NCBI GenBank assembly: GCA_049296795.1
Contig: JBAQTC010000029.1
Location: 1-30,191, forward strand
Source of the DNA: CAXNKH01 sp049296795
Lineage (GTDB): Bacteria; Pseudomonadota; Gammaproteobacteria; Burkholderiales; Burkholderiaceae_C
Direction: 5' to 3'
Length of the DNA stretch: 30,191 nucleotides
This document shows, one piece after another, positions 7,287-15,086 of the stretch; the first letter of the stretch is position 1, and each line of letters starts with the position of its first letter. The position numbers and the translations under genes were made by a program. The notes under the pieces are model-generated. The model was not told where the DNA came from. It saw nothing but the letters and a program-made list of their open reading frames with translations, and searched no databases.

Positions 7287-8759
7287 ATGAATACAACAAC
7301 TGTCCACCCAGTGGACGAAGTCCTGCCAGTCGGAAGGCTTGGTGTGCTTGGTCTACAGCACGTCCTTGTCATGTATGCAGGGGCAATTGCGGTCCCGCTA
7401 ATCGTTGGTCGTGCGCTTAATCTAAGCCCAGAACAAGTCGCCATGTTGATTTCAGCTGATCTTTTTGTGTGCGGCATCGTCTCGCTTATTCAGTCGTTTG
7501 GTATGGGCAAATGGCTTGGCGTCAAATTGCCGGTGATGATGGGGGTAACCTTCGCCGCAGTAGGTCCGATGGTTGCCATGGCGAACGCAAACCCGGGTAC
7601 GGAAGGCGCGCGTATGATTTTTGGTGCCATCATCGGCGCCGGTATCATTGCGATTCTGATGGCTCCCGTGATGGGGCGTTTGTTGCGTTTCTTTCCGCCG
7701 GTCGTCACTGGCACCATCATTGCCATTATCGGTATCAGCTTGATGCGCGTCGGCGTGGGCTGGGCTCTTGGTGGTCCAGCGTTCCTTGCACAACGCACAG
7801 ATGTGCCCAAGCTGGTCGCCATGGTAGACGCAGCCAAAGAAACGGCTATTGCAAAAGGCGCAGCAATCAGCCTCGGCAAGATTCCCCTAGTCAATAACCC
7901 GAACTACGGAGCGCTCGACAACCTGGCCATCGCCGGCTTCGTGTTGCTTGTTGTATTGCTGTTGGTCAAGTACGGTCGTGGTTTCTTGGCCAATATCGCT
8001 GTGTTGCTCGGAATCGTGGCGGGCTGTGTTGTTGCCGCAGCCGCTGGCAAGATGGGCTTTGAGAAAGTAGCCAATGCGCATTGGCTCGATGTGGTCACGC
8101 CTTTTGCGTTTGGTATGCCCATTTTTGAACCGATCGCGATATTGACTATGACGCTGGTCATGATCGTGGTGATGATCGAATCGACGGGCATGTTCCTCGC
8201 GTTGTCAGATATCACCGGAAAGAAGATTAACCAGGCCGAGCTGACTGCGGGCCTGCGCACAGACGGCCTTGGCACCCTGATTGGTGGAATTTTTAATACT
8301 TTTCCATACACCAGCTTTTCCCAGAACGTGGGCTTGGTCAGCGTCACCGGCGTGCGCAGTCGATTCGTCTGTGTGGCAGGCGGCGTCATCATGATTGTGT
8401 TGGGCCTTTTGCCCAAGCTGGCTGCCTTGGTGGAATCGGTGCCTTTGTTCGTGCTTGGAGGCGCTGGCTTGGTGATGTTCGGCATGGTGGCTGCCACCGG
8501 CATCCGCATCCTGACGGCTGTGGACTTCAAGAAGAACAAGTTCAACCTGTACATCGTCGCCATTTCGATCGGCGCGGGTCTGATCCCCTTGGTTGCACCC
8601 CAGTGGACGCAACAGATGCCGCACAGTCTGCACCCGCTGCTGGAGTCCGGCATTTTGCTGACCTCGCTAACTGCCGTGGTATTGAACTTCTTTTTCAACG
8701 GAAGCAGTGGCGACCAGGCCGGGGCTGTTGAAGCTGCCAAGTCTGCTGAAGCCCACTAA
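7287..8759 (+). CDS. NCS2-family urate/xanthine permease
   Basis: A 490-residue polytopic inner-membrane transporter of the nucleobase-cation symporter-2 (NAT/NCS2) family. It has the TM1 motif LGLQHVLVMYAGAIAVPLIV, the acidic TM8 segment ending VVMIESTGMFLALSD, and the NAT signature QNVGLVSVTGV. The start is supported by AGGAG at 7276-7280, 6 bases before the ATG. It follows puuD by 48 bases in the same orientation and is probably co-transcribed. Context favours urate (UacT/PucJ-like) or xanthine as substrate; the exact specificity cannot be told from sequence. Confidence 0.93.
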   Translation: MNTTTVHPVDEVLPVGRLGVLGLQHVLVMYAGAIAVPLIVGRALNLSPEQVAMLISADLFVCGIVSLIQSFGMGKWLGVKLPVMMGVTFAAVGPMVAMANANPGTEGARMIFGAIIGAGIIAILMAPVMGRLLRFFPPVVTGTIIAIIGISLMRVGVGWALGGPAFLAQRTDVPKLVAMVDAAKETAIAKGAAISLGKIPLVNNPNYGALDNLAIAGFVLLVVLLLVKYGRGFLANIAVLLGIVAGCVVAAAAGKMGFEKVANAHWLDVVTPFAFGMPIFEPIAILTMTLVMIVVMIESTGMFLALSDITGKKINQAELTAGLRTDGLGTLIGGIFNTFPYTSFSQNVGLVSVTGVRSRFVCVAGGVIMIVLGLLPKLAALVESVPLFVLGGAGLVMFGMVAATGIRILTAVDFKKNKFNLYIVAISIGAGLIPLVAPQWTQQMPHSLHPLLESGILLTSLTAVVLNFFFNGSSGDQAGAVEAAKSAEAH

Positions 8760-8777
8760 GCCCACTGGGCCCAAAAC

Positions 8778-8801
8778 AGACCTATCCAAACTGGTAGGTC
8801 T
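8778..8801 (+). terminator. hairpin just after the permease gene
   Basis: AGACCTA (8778-8784) pairs with TAGGTCT (8795-8801), with one or two further pairs inside, 19 bases after the permease stop. It is followed by CTTTCC, a poor T-run, so termination would be weak. It may act with the larger hairpin about 35 bases downstream. Confidence 0.35.
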
Positions 8802-8833
8802 CTTTCCGTCTGCTGAATTCCTAACATTGACCT

Positions 8834-8866
8834 CGGTTTCAGCTTGTTTTCGAACAAGAGAAACCG
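8834..8866 (+). terminator. long hairpin with TTCG tetraloop
   Basis: CGGTTTC (8834-8840) and CTTGTT (8843-8848) pair with AACAAG (8853-8858) and GAAACCG (8860-8866). This gives 13 base pairs with a small AG/A internal loop, closed by the very stable TTCG tetraloop. A CCCTTTTGTTT stretch follows at 8876-8886. It is the best candidate for the end of the puuD-permease transcript. The rest of 8867-9170 holds no gene I recognise. Confidence 0.5.
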
Positions 8867-9147
8867 GAGTTTCACCCTTTTGTTTCAGATTGATGCAATT
8901 GTCTCAAACGCGGAAGGAACCCCTCCAAAAGCTTGATAGGCACATCTGTTGCTTGTACAGAAACCATCTGTGCTTTACACATGTTCGCAGGCATGAAATC
9001 AAACAAACCATATGGACTTTTCACCTTAGGTGTCTTGTTAGCGGTCGTTCGTGACTACCGGCCACTGTTTATTGTGGCAAGATGCCCACCCGCGTAAGGA
9101 TTGGATAGTCTCAATAAGTTGCATAGCCGCGTCTTTTTCTTCTCGAG

Positions 9148-9165
9148 CGGGCTAATTTGAGCCCG
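9148..9165 (-). terminator. GC hairpin after the lysR stop
   Basis: CGGGCT (9148-9153) and AGCCCG (9160-9165) form a 6-bp stem with a 6-base loop directly after the lysR stop. On the minus strand the sequence that follows is CTCGAGAAGAAAAAG, which lacks a T-run, so intrinsic termination is uncertain. Confidence 0.3.
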
Positions 9166-9170
9166 TTATG

Positions 9171-10079
9171 CTACTCAGGTCCAGCCCACCAATTTGAGCC
9201 CAGTTCACCTTGCAGCCAGGTGATTAACCCGCTGACCTTGGCCGGTAGAAAACGTGGTGAAGGGAACACCGCGTTAATCTCCTGAGATGGCAAGGTCCAG
9301 TCGCAAAGCACCTGTTGCACTGACCCAGTCATGATCGACTGATGGGCTACATAACTAGGCAATGCGGCCAAACCCATGCCAAGCCGGACCGCCGAAAGCA
9401 GTGCTGACAAGTTATTGGAGCGTAGCGGGCCTCGCACCGTGGCGGATTGAAGATCACCACCCGGTCCGGTGAAAAGCCAGCGTGCATCGCCCTGCACGGT
9501 GCTGTAGACGAGTGCGTCATGCGCATCCAGATCAATGGGTACCAAAGGTATGCCGCGCTTTTCCAAGTACTCAGGTGACGCCACCACCACCCAAGGATTA
9601 ATGCCTAGGTAGCGTGCGCCTAAGGTGGAGTCGGCGAGCCTTCCCATGCGTATCGCCATGTCGATGCCTTGTTCAACCAGATCGACGTAACGATCTTCAA
9701 AGCTGAGCTCGATTTGAAGCTTCGGGTTGAGCTTCATAAAGCGCATCACCAGCGGGACAAGGACACGACGGCCAAAAGCCACTGAGGTGCTGATCCGCAA
9801 ACCACCTTGTACTTGTGATTGCATCAAGGCGGCCACCGATTCGGCCTCTTCGACATGGTGCGCAATTAATTTGCACTTGTCGTAGTACAGCAGCCCGATT
9901 TCGGTCGGTGTGACGCCATGCGTTGAGCGGTGCAGCAAGCGGGAACCCAGTTGCGCTTCGAGCTGCGCCACCAGCTTCGTGGCGGAAGGCTGGCCGATGC
10001 CCATGTCAATCGCGGCTTTGCTGAATGAGCCGAGATCGACCACGCGAATGAAAAGTTTTACGCCTTGTATGCGGTCCAT
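9171..10079 (-). CDS. LysR-family regulator, probably of the glyoxylate operon
   Basis: A 302-residue LysR-type regulator. An N-terminal winged helix-turn-helix (about residues 1-60, with FIRVVDLGSFSKAAIDMGIG and SATKLVAQLEAQLG) is followed by an effector-binding domain of periplasmic-binding-protein fold (about 88-295). It is transcribed away from gcl across a 141-base region that contains a TATTCC-N5-GGAATA dyad, a typical LysR arrangement. The likely role is control of gcl-hyi-glxR-ttuD-pyk, with the inducer unknown. Control of the operon is inferred from position. No Shine-Dalgarno sequence is evident before the ATG. Confidence 0.87.
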   Translation of the reverse strand: MDRIQGVKLFIRVVDLGSFSKAAIDMGIGQPSATKLVAQLEAQLGSRLLHRSTHGVTPTEIGLLYYDKCKLIAHHVEEAESVAALMQSQVQGGLRISTSVAFGRRVLVPLVMRFMKLNPKLQIELSFEDRYVDLVEQGIDMAIRMGRLADSTLGARYLGINPWVVVASPEYLEKRGIPLVPIDLDAHDALVYSTVQGDARWLFTGPGGDLQSATVRGPLRSNNLSALLSAVRLGMGLAALPSYVAHQSIMTGSVQQVLCDWTLPSQEINAVFPSPRFLPAKVSGLITWLQGELGSNWWAGPE

Positions 10080-10115
10080 GAGATGGAATTAAGACAAAAG
10101 CTGAAGCCTAGCAGA

Positions 10116-10132
10116 TATTCCAACTGGGAATA
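10116..10132. promoter_or_regulatory. LysR-type operator dyad (T-N11-A)
   Basis: TATTCC (10116-10121), five bases, then GGAATA (10127-10132) form a perfect dyad containing the T-N11-A LysR consensus core. It is centred about 45 bases upstream of the lysR start and about 97 upstream of gcl, where the recognition site of a divergent LysR pair is expected. Function is inferred. Confidence 0.5.
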
Positions 10133-10220
10133 ACGGTAATGCCAGTGACACGGATTCCCTCTTTTGAACAAGTTCGTGATGATTGCCACTTCAATTTAAC
10201 CCCCGACAGGAGACTTCCAA

Positions 10221-12017
10221 ATGGCAAAGATGAAAGCAGCAATGGCCGCCGTGCTGGTCATGGAGAAAGAAGGCATCACGCAAGCCTTTGGTGTGCCTGG
10301 TGCCGCTATCAACCCGCTGTACGCCTCGCTGCGTGAACGCGGTTCTATTTCGCACATTCTGGCGCGCCATGTCGAAGGCGCATCGCACATGGCCGAGGGA
10401 TACACCCGCGCAGCAACGGGCAATATCGGCGTGTGCATCGGAACCAGCGGCCCGGGTGGCACAGACATGATAACTGGCTTGTACTCGGCCATCGCCGACA
10501 GCATACCCATCTTGTGCATCACCGGCCAAGCCCCGCGCGCTCGCCTCTACAAGGAGGACTTTCAGGCGGTCGATATCGAGGCGATCAGCAAGCCTGTAAC
10601 CAAGTGGTCGTACCTCGTGCGTGAACCCGGTCAAGTGCCGCGCGCTTTTCAACAGGCCTTTCATCTAATGCGCTCTGGCCGCCCTGGCCCGGTGCTGCTG
10701 GACCTGCCATTCGATGTGCAGATGGCCGAAATCGAGTTCGACATCGACACCTACGAGCCGCTGCCGGTCTACAAACCCCACGCCACCCGCAAGCAGATCG
10801 ACAAGGCGCTGGACATGCTGAGTGCATCGAAACGACCCCTGATCGTGGCGGGTGGCGGCATCATCAACGCCGATGCGAGCGACTTGCTGGTTGAGCTCGC
10901 CGAGTTGACCGGTGTGCCGGTGATTCCTACCCTGATGGGCTGGGGTACCATTCCCGACGACCACCCTTTGATGGCTGGCATGGTGGGTTTGCAAACCAGC
11001 CACCGCTACGGCAACGCGACGCTGCTGGCCAGCGACTTCGTCCTGGGCATCGGCAACCGCTGGGCAAATCGTCACACCGGCTCAACCGAGGTGTATTGCA
11101 AGGGCCGCACCTTTGTCCACGTGGATATCGAACCCACCCAGATCGGCCGCATCTTCACGCCTGAACTCGGTATCGTTTCTGATGCCAAGTTTGCACTGCA
11201 GTTGTTCGTCCAGGCCGCACGCGAGCGCAAGGCGGCTGGCAACCTGCCCGATCGAAGCGACTGGGCTCTGCGCTGTGCCGAGCGCAAGCGCCTGATGCAC
11301 CGCAAGACCCACTACGACAACGTGCCGATCAAGCCGCAGCGCGTCTACGAAGAGATTAATCAGGCCTTTCCGCGCAACACGATCTACGTCAGCAACATCG
11401 GCCTGAGCCAGATTGCAGCCGGGCAGTTTCTGCAAATCTTCGGGCCGCGCCAATGGGTCAATTGCGGCCAAGCCGGCCCGCTAGGCTGGTCGGTGCCTGC
11501 CGCCTTGGGCGTGGTGGCAGCCGACCCGACACGCACGGTAGTAGCTATCACTGGCGACTACGACTTCCAGTTCTTGATCGAAGAGCTGGCTGTCGGCGCG
11601 CAGTTCAAGCTGCCTTACGTTCATGTGTTGGTCAACAACTCTTACCTCGGCCTGATCCGGCAGAGCCAACGCGGTTTCGACATGGACTTCTGCGTCCAAC
11701 TGGCCTTCGACAACATCAACGTACCGGAGTCAAATGACCAGTTGCGCAGCTACGGCGTCGACCATGTCGCCGTCGTCGAAGGTCTGGGCTGCAAGGCAAT
11801 CCGCGTGAAGAACCCCGGCGAGATCCAGGCCGCACTGCGTGCTGCCCAAGCCATGGCGGTCGAATTCAGCGTGCCGGTGGTGGTGGAGATCATTCTGGAG
11901 AAGGTCACCAACATCGCGATGGGGACCGAAATCGACAAGGTCATCGAGTTTGAAGACATCGACTGCCGTCACCCCGAAGGCAGTGAAGGGCTCGAACTCG
12001 CCGGCCTGCTCGAGTAA
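10221..12017 (+). CDS. gcl: glyoxylate carboligase (tartronate-semialdehyde synthase)
   Basis: A 598-residue thiamine-diphosphate enzyme that joins two glyoxylates into tartronate semialdehyde with loss of CO2. It has the three-domain acetolactate-synthase layout: the N-terminal PYR domain (FGVPGAAINPLY, GTSGPGGTD), a middle FAD-type domain, and the C-terminal ThDP motif starting GDYDFQF and ending VNNSYLG. Val51 in ARHVEGASHM stands where other ThDP enzymes have the catalytic glutamate; this substitution is a known hallmark of glyoxylate carboligase and confirms the call over acetolactate synthase. AGGAGA at 10208-10213 supports the start. It is the first gene of a five-gene plus-strand operon. 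Confidence 0.97.
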   Translation: MAKMKAAMAAVLVMEKEGITQAFGVPGAAINPLYASLRERGSISHILARHVEGASHMAEGYTRAATGNIGVCIGTSGPGGTDMITGLYSAIADSIPILCITGQAPRARLYKEDFQAVDIEAISKPVTKWSYLVREPGQVPRAFQQAFHLMRSGRPGPVLLDLPFDVQMAEIEFDIDTYEPLPVYKPHATRKQIDKALDMLSASKRPLIVAGGGIINADASDLLVELAELTGVPVIPTLMGWGTIPDDHPLMAGMVGLQTSHRYGNATLLASDFVLGIGNRWANRHTGSTEVYCKGRTFVHVDIEPTQIGRIFTPELGIVSDAKFALQLFVQAARERKAAGNLPDRSDWALRCAERKRLMHRKTHYDNVPIKPQRVYEEINQAFPRNTIYVSNIGLSQIAAGQFLQIFGPRQWVNCGQAGPLGWSVPAALGVVAADPTRTVVAITGDYDFQFLIEELAVGAQFKLPYVHVLVNNSYLGLIRQSQRGFDMDFCVQLAFDNINVPESNDQLRSYGVDHVAVVEGLGCKAIRVKNPGEIQAALRAAQAMAVEFSVPVVVEIILEKVTNIAMGTEIDKVIEFEDIDCRHPEGSEGLELAGLLE

Positions 12018-12052
12018 GCCCCCACGGAATTAAAAAACAAAGGAGACACAAG

Positions 12053-12832
12053 ATGCCCAAGTTCTCAGCCAATTTGTCTATGCTTTTCACTGAGCTACCC
12101 TTTCTCGACCGCTTCGGAGCAGCAGCCAATGCGGGCTTCGACGCGGTTGAGTTCCTCTTCCCCTACGCATGGACCGCGCAGGAAATCAAGCAACGGCTCG
12201 ACCTGCACGGCTTGCAGCTGGTGCTGCACAACCTGCCTGCAGGTGACTGGGACGCGGGCGAGCGTGGCATCGCGTGTCATCCCGACCGCGTCGAAGAGTT
12301 CCGTGCTGGCGTCGGCCGCGCCATCGACTATGCCAAGGCATTGGGTGTGGGCCAATTGAATTGTTTAGCAGGCAAAGCGCCAACCGGTGTCAGTGAGGAT
12401 CGGCTTCGCCAGACCTTTGTAGACAACTTGACCTATGCAGCAGCCCAACTGAAACAAGCTGGCCTCAAGTTATTGATCGAGCCGATCAATAACTTCGACA
12501 TCCCAGGCTTTTATCTGACACGAACTACGCAGGTAGCCGCGATTCTGGTCGAGGTTGGCGCTGACAACGCGTTCATTCAGTACGACATTTACCACGCCCA
12601 ACGTATGGAGGGCGAGTTGGCTGAAACGATGCAGAATTACCTGCCGCGCATCGGCCATATCCAACTCGCCGACAACCCTGGCCGCAACGAGCCTGGCACA
12701 GGGGAAATCAATTACCCCTTTCTCTTTGCCCACCTCGACAAGATCGGCTATCAGGGCTGGATCGGCTGCGAATACAAGCCAGCCACCAACACCGTGGCGG
12801 GTCTTGGCTGGCGCCAACGCCTGACCGCTTGA
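12053..12832 (+). CDS. hyi: hydroxypyruvate isomerase
   Basis: A 259-residue TIM-barrel isomerase interconverting hydroxypyruvate and tartronate semialdehyde. The family's catalytic glutamates are visible as E143 (LIEPINNFDIPG) and E240 (GCEYKP), with QYDIYHAQ and HIQLADNPGRNEPGTGEI between them. The length matches the family. AGGAGA at 12041-12046 precedes the ATG by 6 bases. It lies 35 bases after gcl and 37 before glxR, the usual order in proteobacterial glyoxylate operons. Confidence 0.95.
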   Translation: MPKFSANLSMLFTELPFLDRFGAAANAGFDAVEFLFPYAWTAQEIKQRLDLHGLQLVLHNLPAGDWDAGERGIACHPDRVEEFRAGVGRAIDYAKALGVGQLNCLAGKAPTGVSEDRLRQTFVDNLTYAAAQLKQAGLKLLIEPINNFDIPGFYLTRTTQVAAILVEVGADNAFIQYDIYHAQRMEGELAETMQNYLPRIGHIQLADNPGRNEPGTGEINYPFLFAHLDKIGYQGWIGCEYKPATNTVAGLGWRQRLTA

Positions 12833-12869
12833 TAACAGACTGCAACCATCCACCAAAAAAGGAAACAAC

Positions 12870-13775
12870 ATGACTTCATCACCTCTCAATATTGGCTTCA
12901 TCGGCTTGGGCATCATGGGCGCACCCATGGCCAACCACTTGATTGCGGCAGGCCACCAACTCTTCGTCTTCACACTGGGCAAGATGCCTGAGTCGATCAG
13001 CAGCAGCAGGGCCACGCAATGCCTGAACGCCCGCGGCGTCGCCGAGCGGGCCGACATCATCATCATCATGGTGCCGGACACGCCTGATGTCGAGACGGCC
13101 CTGTTCAGTGACAACGGGATTGCCGCCGGAGTCAAGCCGGGAAAAATCGTCATCGATATGAGTTCGATCTCGCCGATCGCGACTAAAGCCTTCGCCAAGA
13201 AGATCAATGTCCTCGGCTGCGACTACCTTGACGCGCCAGTTTCCGGTGGCGAGGTCGGTGCCAAGAACGCAAGCTTGTCGATCATGGTCGGCGGACCCGA
13301 AGCCTGCTTCAAGAAAATCAAACCGTTGTTCGAGTTGATGGGCAAGAACATCACTTGGGTTGGCGGCAATGGCGATGGGCAGACGGCGAAGGTCGCAAAC
13401 CAGATCATCGTGGCACTGAATATCGAGGCCGTTGCCGAAGCGCTGCTGTTTGCAGCCAAGGCCGGTGCCGATCCGGCGCGCGTTCGTCAAGCCTTGATGG
13501 GTGGATTTGCATCGTCGAAGATTCTCGAGGTTCATGGTGAGCGCATGATCAAACGAACTTTCGATCCGGGCTTTCGCATTGAGCTGCACCAGAAAGATTT
13601 GAATCTGGCACTGGCCAGCGCCCGCGCCTTAGGTGTGTCGCTGCCCAACACAGCTATGGCTCAGGAACTGTTCAATTCTTGCGCTGCTCATGGCGGCAAG
13701 GCATGGGACCATTCGGCAATGGTCAAGGCTCTGGAGAAGATGTCCAACTTCGAAATCGGACAGACCGTCGCTTGA
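12870..13775 (+). CDS. glxR: tartronate semialdehyde reductase (2-hydroxy-3-oxopropionate reductase)
   Basis: A 301-residue NAD(P)H-dependent beta-hydroxyacid dehydrogenase that reduces tartronate semialdehyde to D-glycerate. The Rossmann motif GFIGLGIMGAPMANHL is near the N-terminus. Substrate-binding APVSGGEVGAKNASLSIMVGG and the catalytic-lysine region GNGDGQTAKVANQI follow, then the all-helical C-terminal domain. An AGGAAA ribosome-binding site precedes the ATG. It takes the product of gcl, or of hyi in reverse, and supplies glycerate to the kinase encoded two bases downstream. Confidence 0.95.
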   Translation: MTSSPLNIGFIGLGIMGAPMANHLIAAGHQLFVFTLGKMPESISSSRATQCLNARGVAERADIIIIMVPDTPDVETALFSDNGIAAGVKPGKIVIDMSSISPIATKAFAKKINVLGCDYLDAPVSGGEVGAKNASLSIMVGGPEACFKKIKPLFELMGKNITWVGGNGDGQTAKVANQIIVALNIEAVAEALLFAAKAGADPARVRQALMGGFASSKILEVHGERMIKRTFDPGFRIELHQKDLNLALASARALGVSLPNTAMAQELFNSCAAHGGKAWDHSAMVKALEKMSNFEIGQTVA

Positions 13776-13777
13776 CA

Positions 13778-15085
13778 ATGCCGGCGATCTATTCAGTCAC
13801 TTCGAGTGGCGCTGCTCAGGCCTTGCTGCTGCGCATGTTTGAAGCTGCGATCGCCAGCGTCCAACCGGCGCTGTGTATTCCACAGCATCTGCCTGCCGCA
13901 CCGAAGGGTCGACTGATCGTGATCGGTGCTGGGAAGGCGTCAGCGGCCATGGCCCAAGCACTAGAAGCCAATTGGCCGGGCCCCTTGTCCGGCATGGTGG
14001 TCACACGCTACGGCTGTGCCGTGGCTTGCGAGCGAATCGAGATCGTCGAGGCCGCACACCCCCTGCCCGACGCAGCCGGTCTGGCAGCAGCGCAGCGGAT
14101 GCTGGAACTTGTTGCAGGTTTGAGCGAAGATGACCTGGTGCTTTGCCTAATATCCGGCGGCGGCTCTTCTTTGCTGCCATTGCCGGCACAAGGCCTTACG
14201 CTTGAACACAAGCTGGCGCTGAGCCGAGCCTTGTTGAAGTCGGGGGCAACCATCAGCGAAATGAACTGCGTGCGCCGCCATCTGTCCGCGATAAAGGGCG
14301 GGAGACTCGCCGCTGCCTGCCACCCGGCACGTGTGCTGACACTAGTGATCTCGGATGTACCCGGGGATGACCCCATCAACATCGCCTCCGGCCCAACAGT
14401 CGCTGACCCCAGCAGCTGCGATGATGCACTGGAGATTCTTCGCCGGTATCAGATCGATTTACCTGACGAAGTTCGCGCGTTGTTGGAGAGCGGCGCTGGC
14501 GAATCAGTCAATCCCGGCGATTCGCGACTGGTCAGGACTGAATACCGCATCATCGCCACGCCACAGATGGCACTCGAAGCTGCAGCAGCGGTGGCACGCG
14601 ATGCAGGCTTCGCGGTGCATATTCTTGGCGACGCGATAGAAGGCGAAGCGCGCGATGTCGGCAAAGTCCTCGCCGGGATCGCGCTGCAAGTGGCTGAGCG
14701 CGCCCAGCCGTTCACCGCGCCCTGCGTCATCCTTTCAGGCGGCGAAACAACCGTGACCGTGCGGGGCAGCGGCCGCGGTGGTCGTAATGTCGAATGTCTG
14801 CTGTCGATGGGCATTGCGCTGGCGGGCCACCCGCGAATCCACGCTATGACAGCAGACACCGATGGCGTCGATGGTCAGGAAGAAATCGCTGGTGCCATGC
14901 TGGCACCGGACTCGCTCGGACGGGCGCATCAACTCGGATTGAAGCCTATCGACTCGCTTGCCAATAACGACGGTCATGGTTTTTTCGGAGCGCTCGGCAA
15001 CTCCGTGATCACCGGGCCAACCCTCACCAATGTCAACGACTTTCGCGGCATGCTGATCCTGGCCGAAATACCCTCAAGGAAATAA
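13778..15085 (+). CDS. ttuD: glycerate 2-kinase (MOFRL family; also annotated hydroxypyruvate reductase TtuD)
   Basis: A 435-residue protein with an N-terminal DUF4147/glycerate-kinase domain (VIGAGKASAAMAQALE, AAHPLPDAAG, LISGGGSSLLPLP, NCVRRHLSAIKGG, ISDVPGDDP) and a C-terminal MOFRL domain (GGETTVTVRGSGRGGRN, ADTDGVDG). The family was named hydroxypyruvate reductase, but characterised members are glycerate 2-kinases making 2-phosphoglycerate, which suits this operon better because pyruvate kinase follows. The open frame begins 33 codons earlier inside glxR. The ATG at 13778, two bases after the glxR stop, matches the family N-terminus and implies coupled translation. Confidence 0.92.
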   Translation: MPAIYSVTSSGAAQALLLRMFEAAIASVQPALCIPQHLPAAPKGRLIVIGAGKASAAMAQALEANWPGPLSGMVVTRYGCAVACERIEIVEAAHPLPDAAGLAAAQRMLELVAGLSEDDLVLCLISGGGSSLLPLPAQGLTLEHKLALSRALLKSGATISEMNCVRRHLSAIKGGRLAAACHPARVLTLVISDVPGDDPINIASGPTVADPSSCDDALEILRRYQIDLPDEVRALLESGAGESVNPGDSRLVRTEYRIIATPQMALEAAAAVARDAGFAVHILGDAIEGEARDVGKVLAGIALQVAERAQPFTAPCVILSGGETTVTVRGSGRGGRNVECLLSMGIALAGHPRIHAMTADTDGVDGQEEIAGAMLAPDSLGRAHQLGLKPIDSLANNDGHGFFGALGNSVITGPTLTNVNDFRGMLILAEIPSRK

Positions 15086-15086
15086 A

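Noticed and set aside
7904..8740. 278-codon minus-strand open frame inside the permease gene
   Set aside because: It is a shadow of the strongly hydrophobic permease frame; the Pro/Thr/Ser-rich translation has no family likeness.
10166..10175. GAAC-AA-GTTC short dyad before gcl
   Set aside because: Arms of four bases are expected by chance; the longer TATTCC/GGAATA dyad is a better operator candidate.
12470..13207. 245-codon minus-strand open frame across hyi and glxR
   Set aside because: It spans the junction of two certain plus-strand genes and is explained by their codon bias.
13679..13777. Upstream extension of the glycerate kinase frame inside glxR
   Set aside because: The ATG at 13778 fits the family and directly follows the glxR stop; the extra residues are a frame-shifted reading of glxR.
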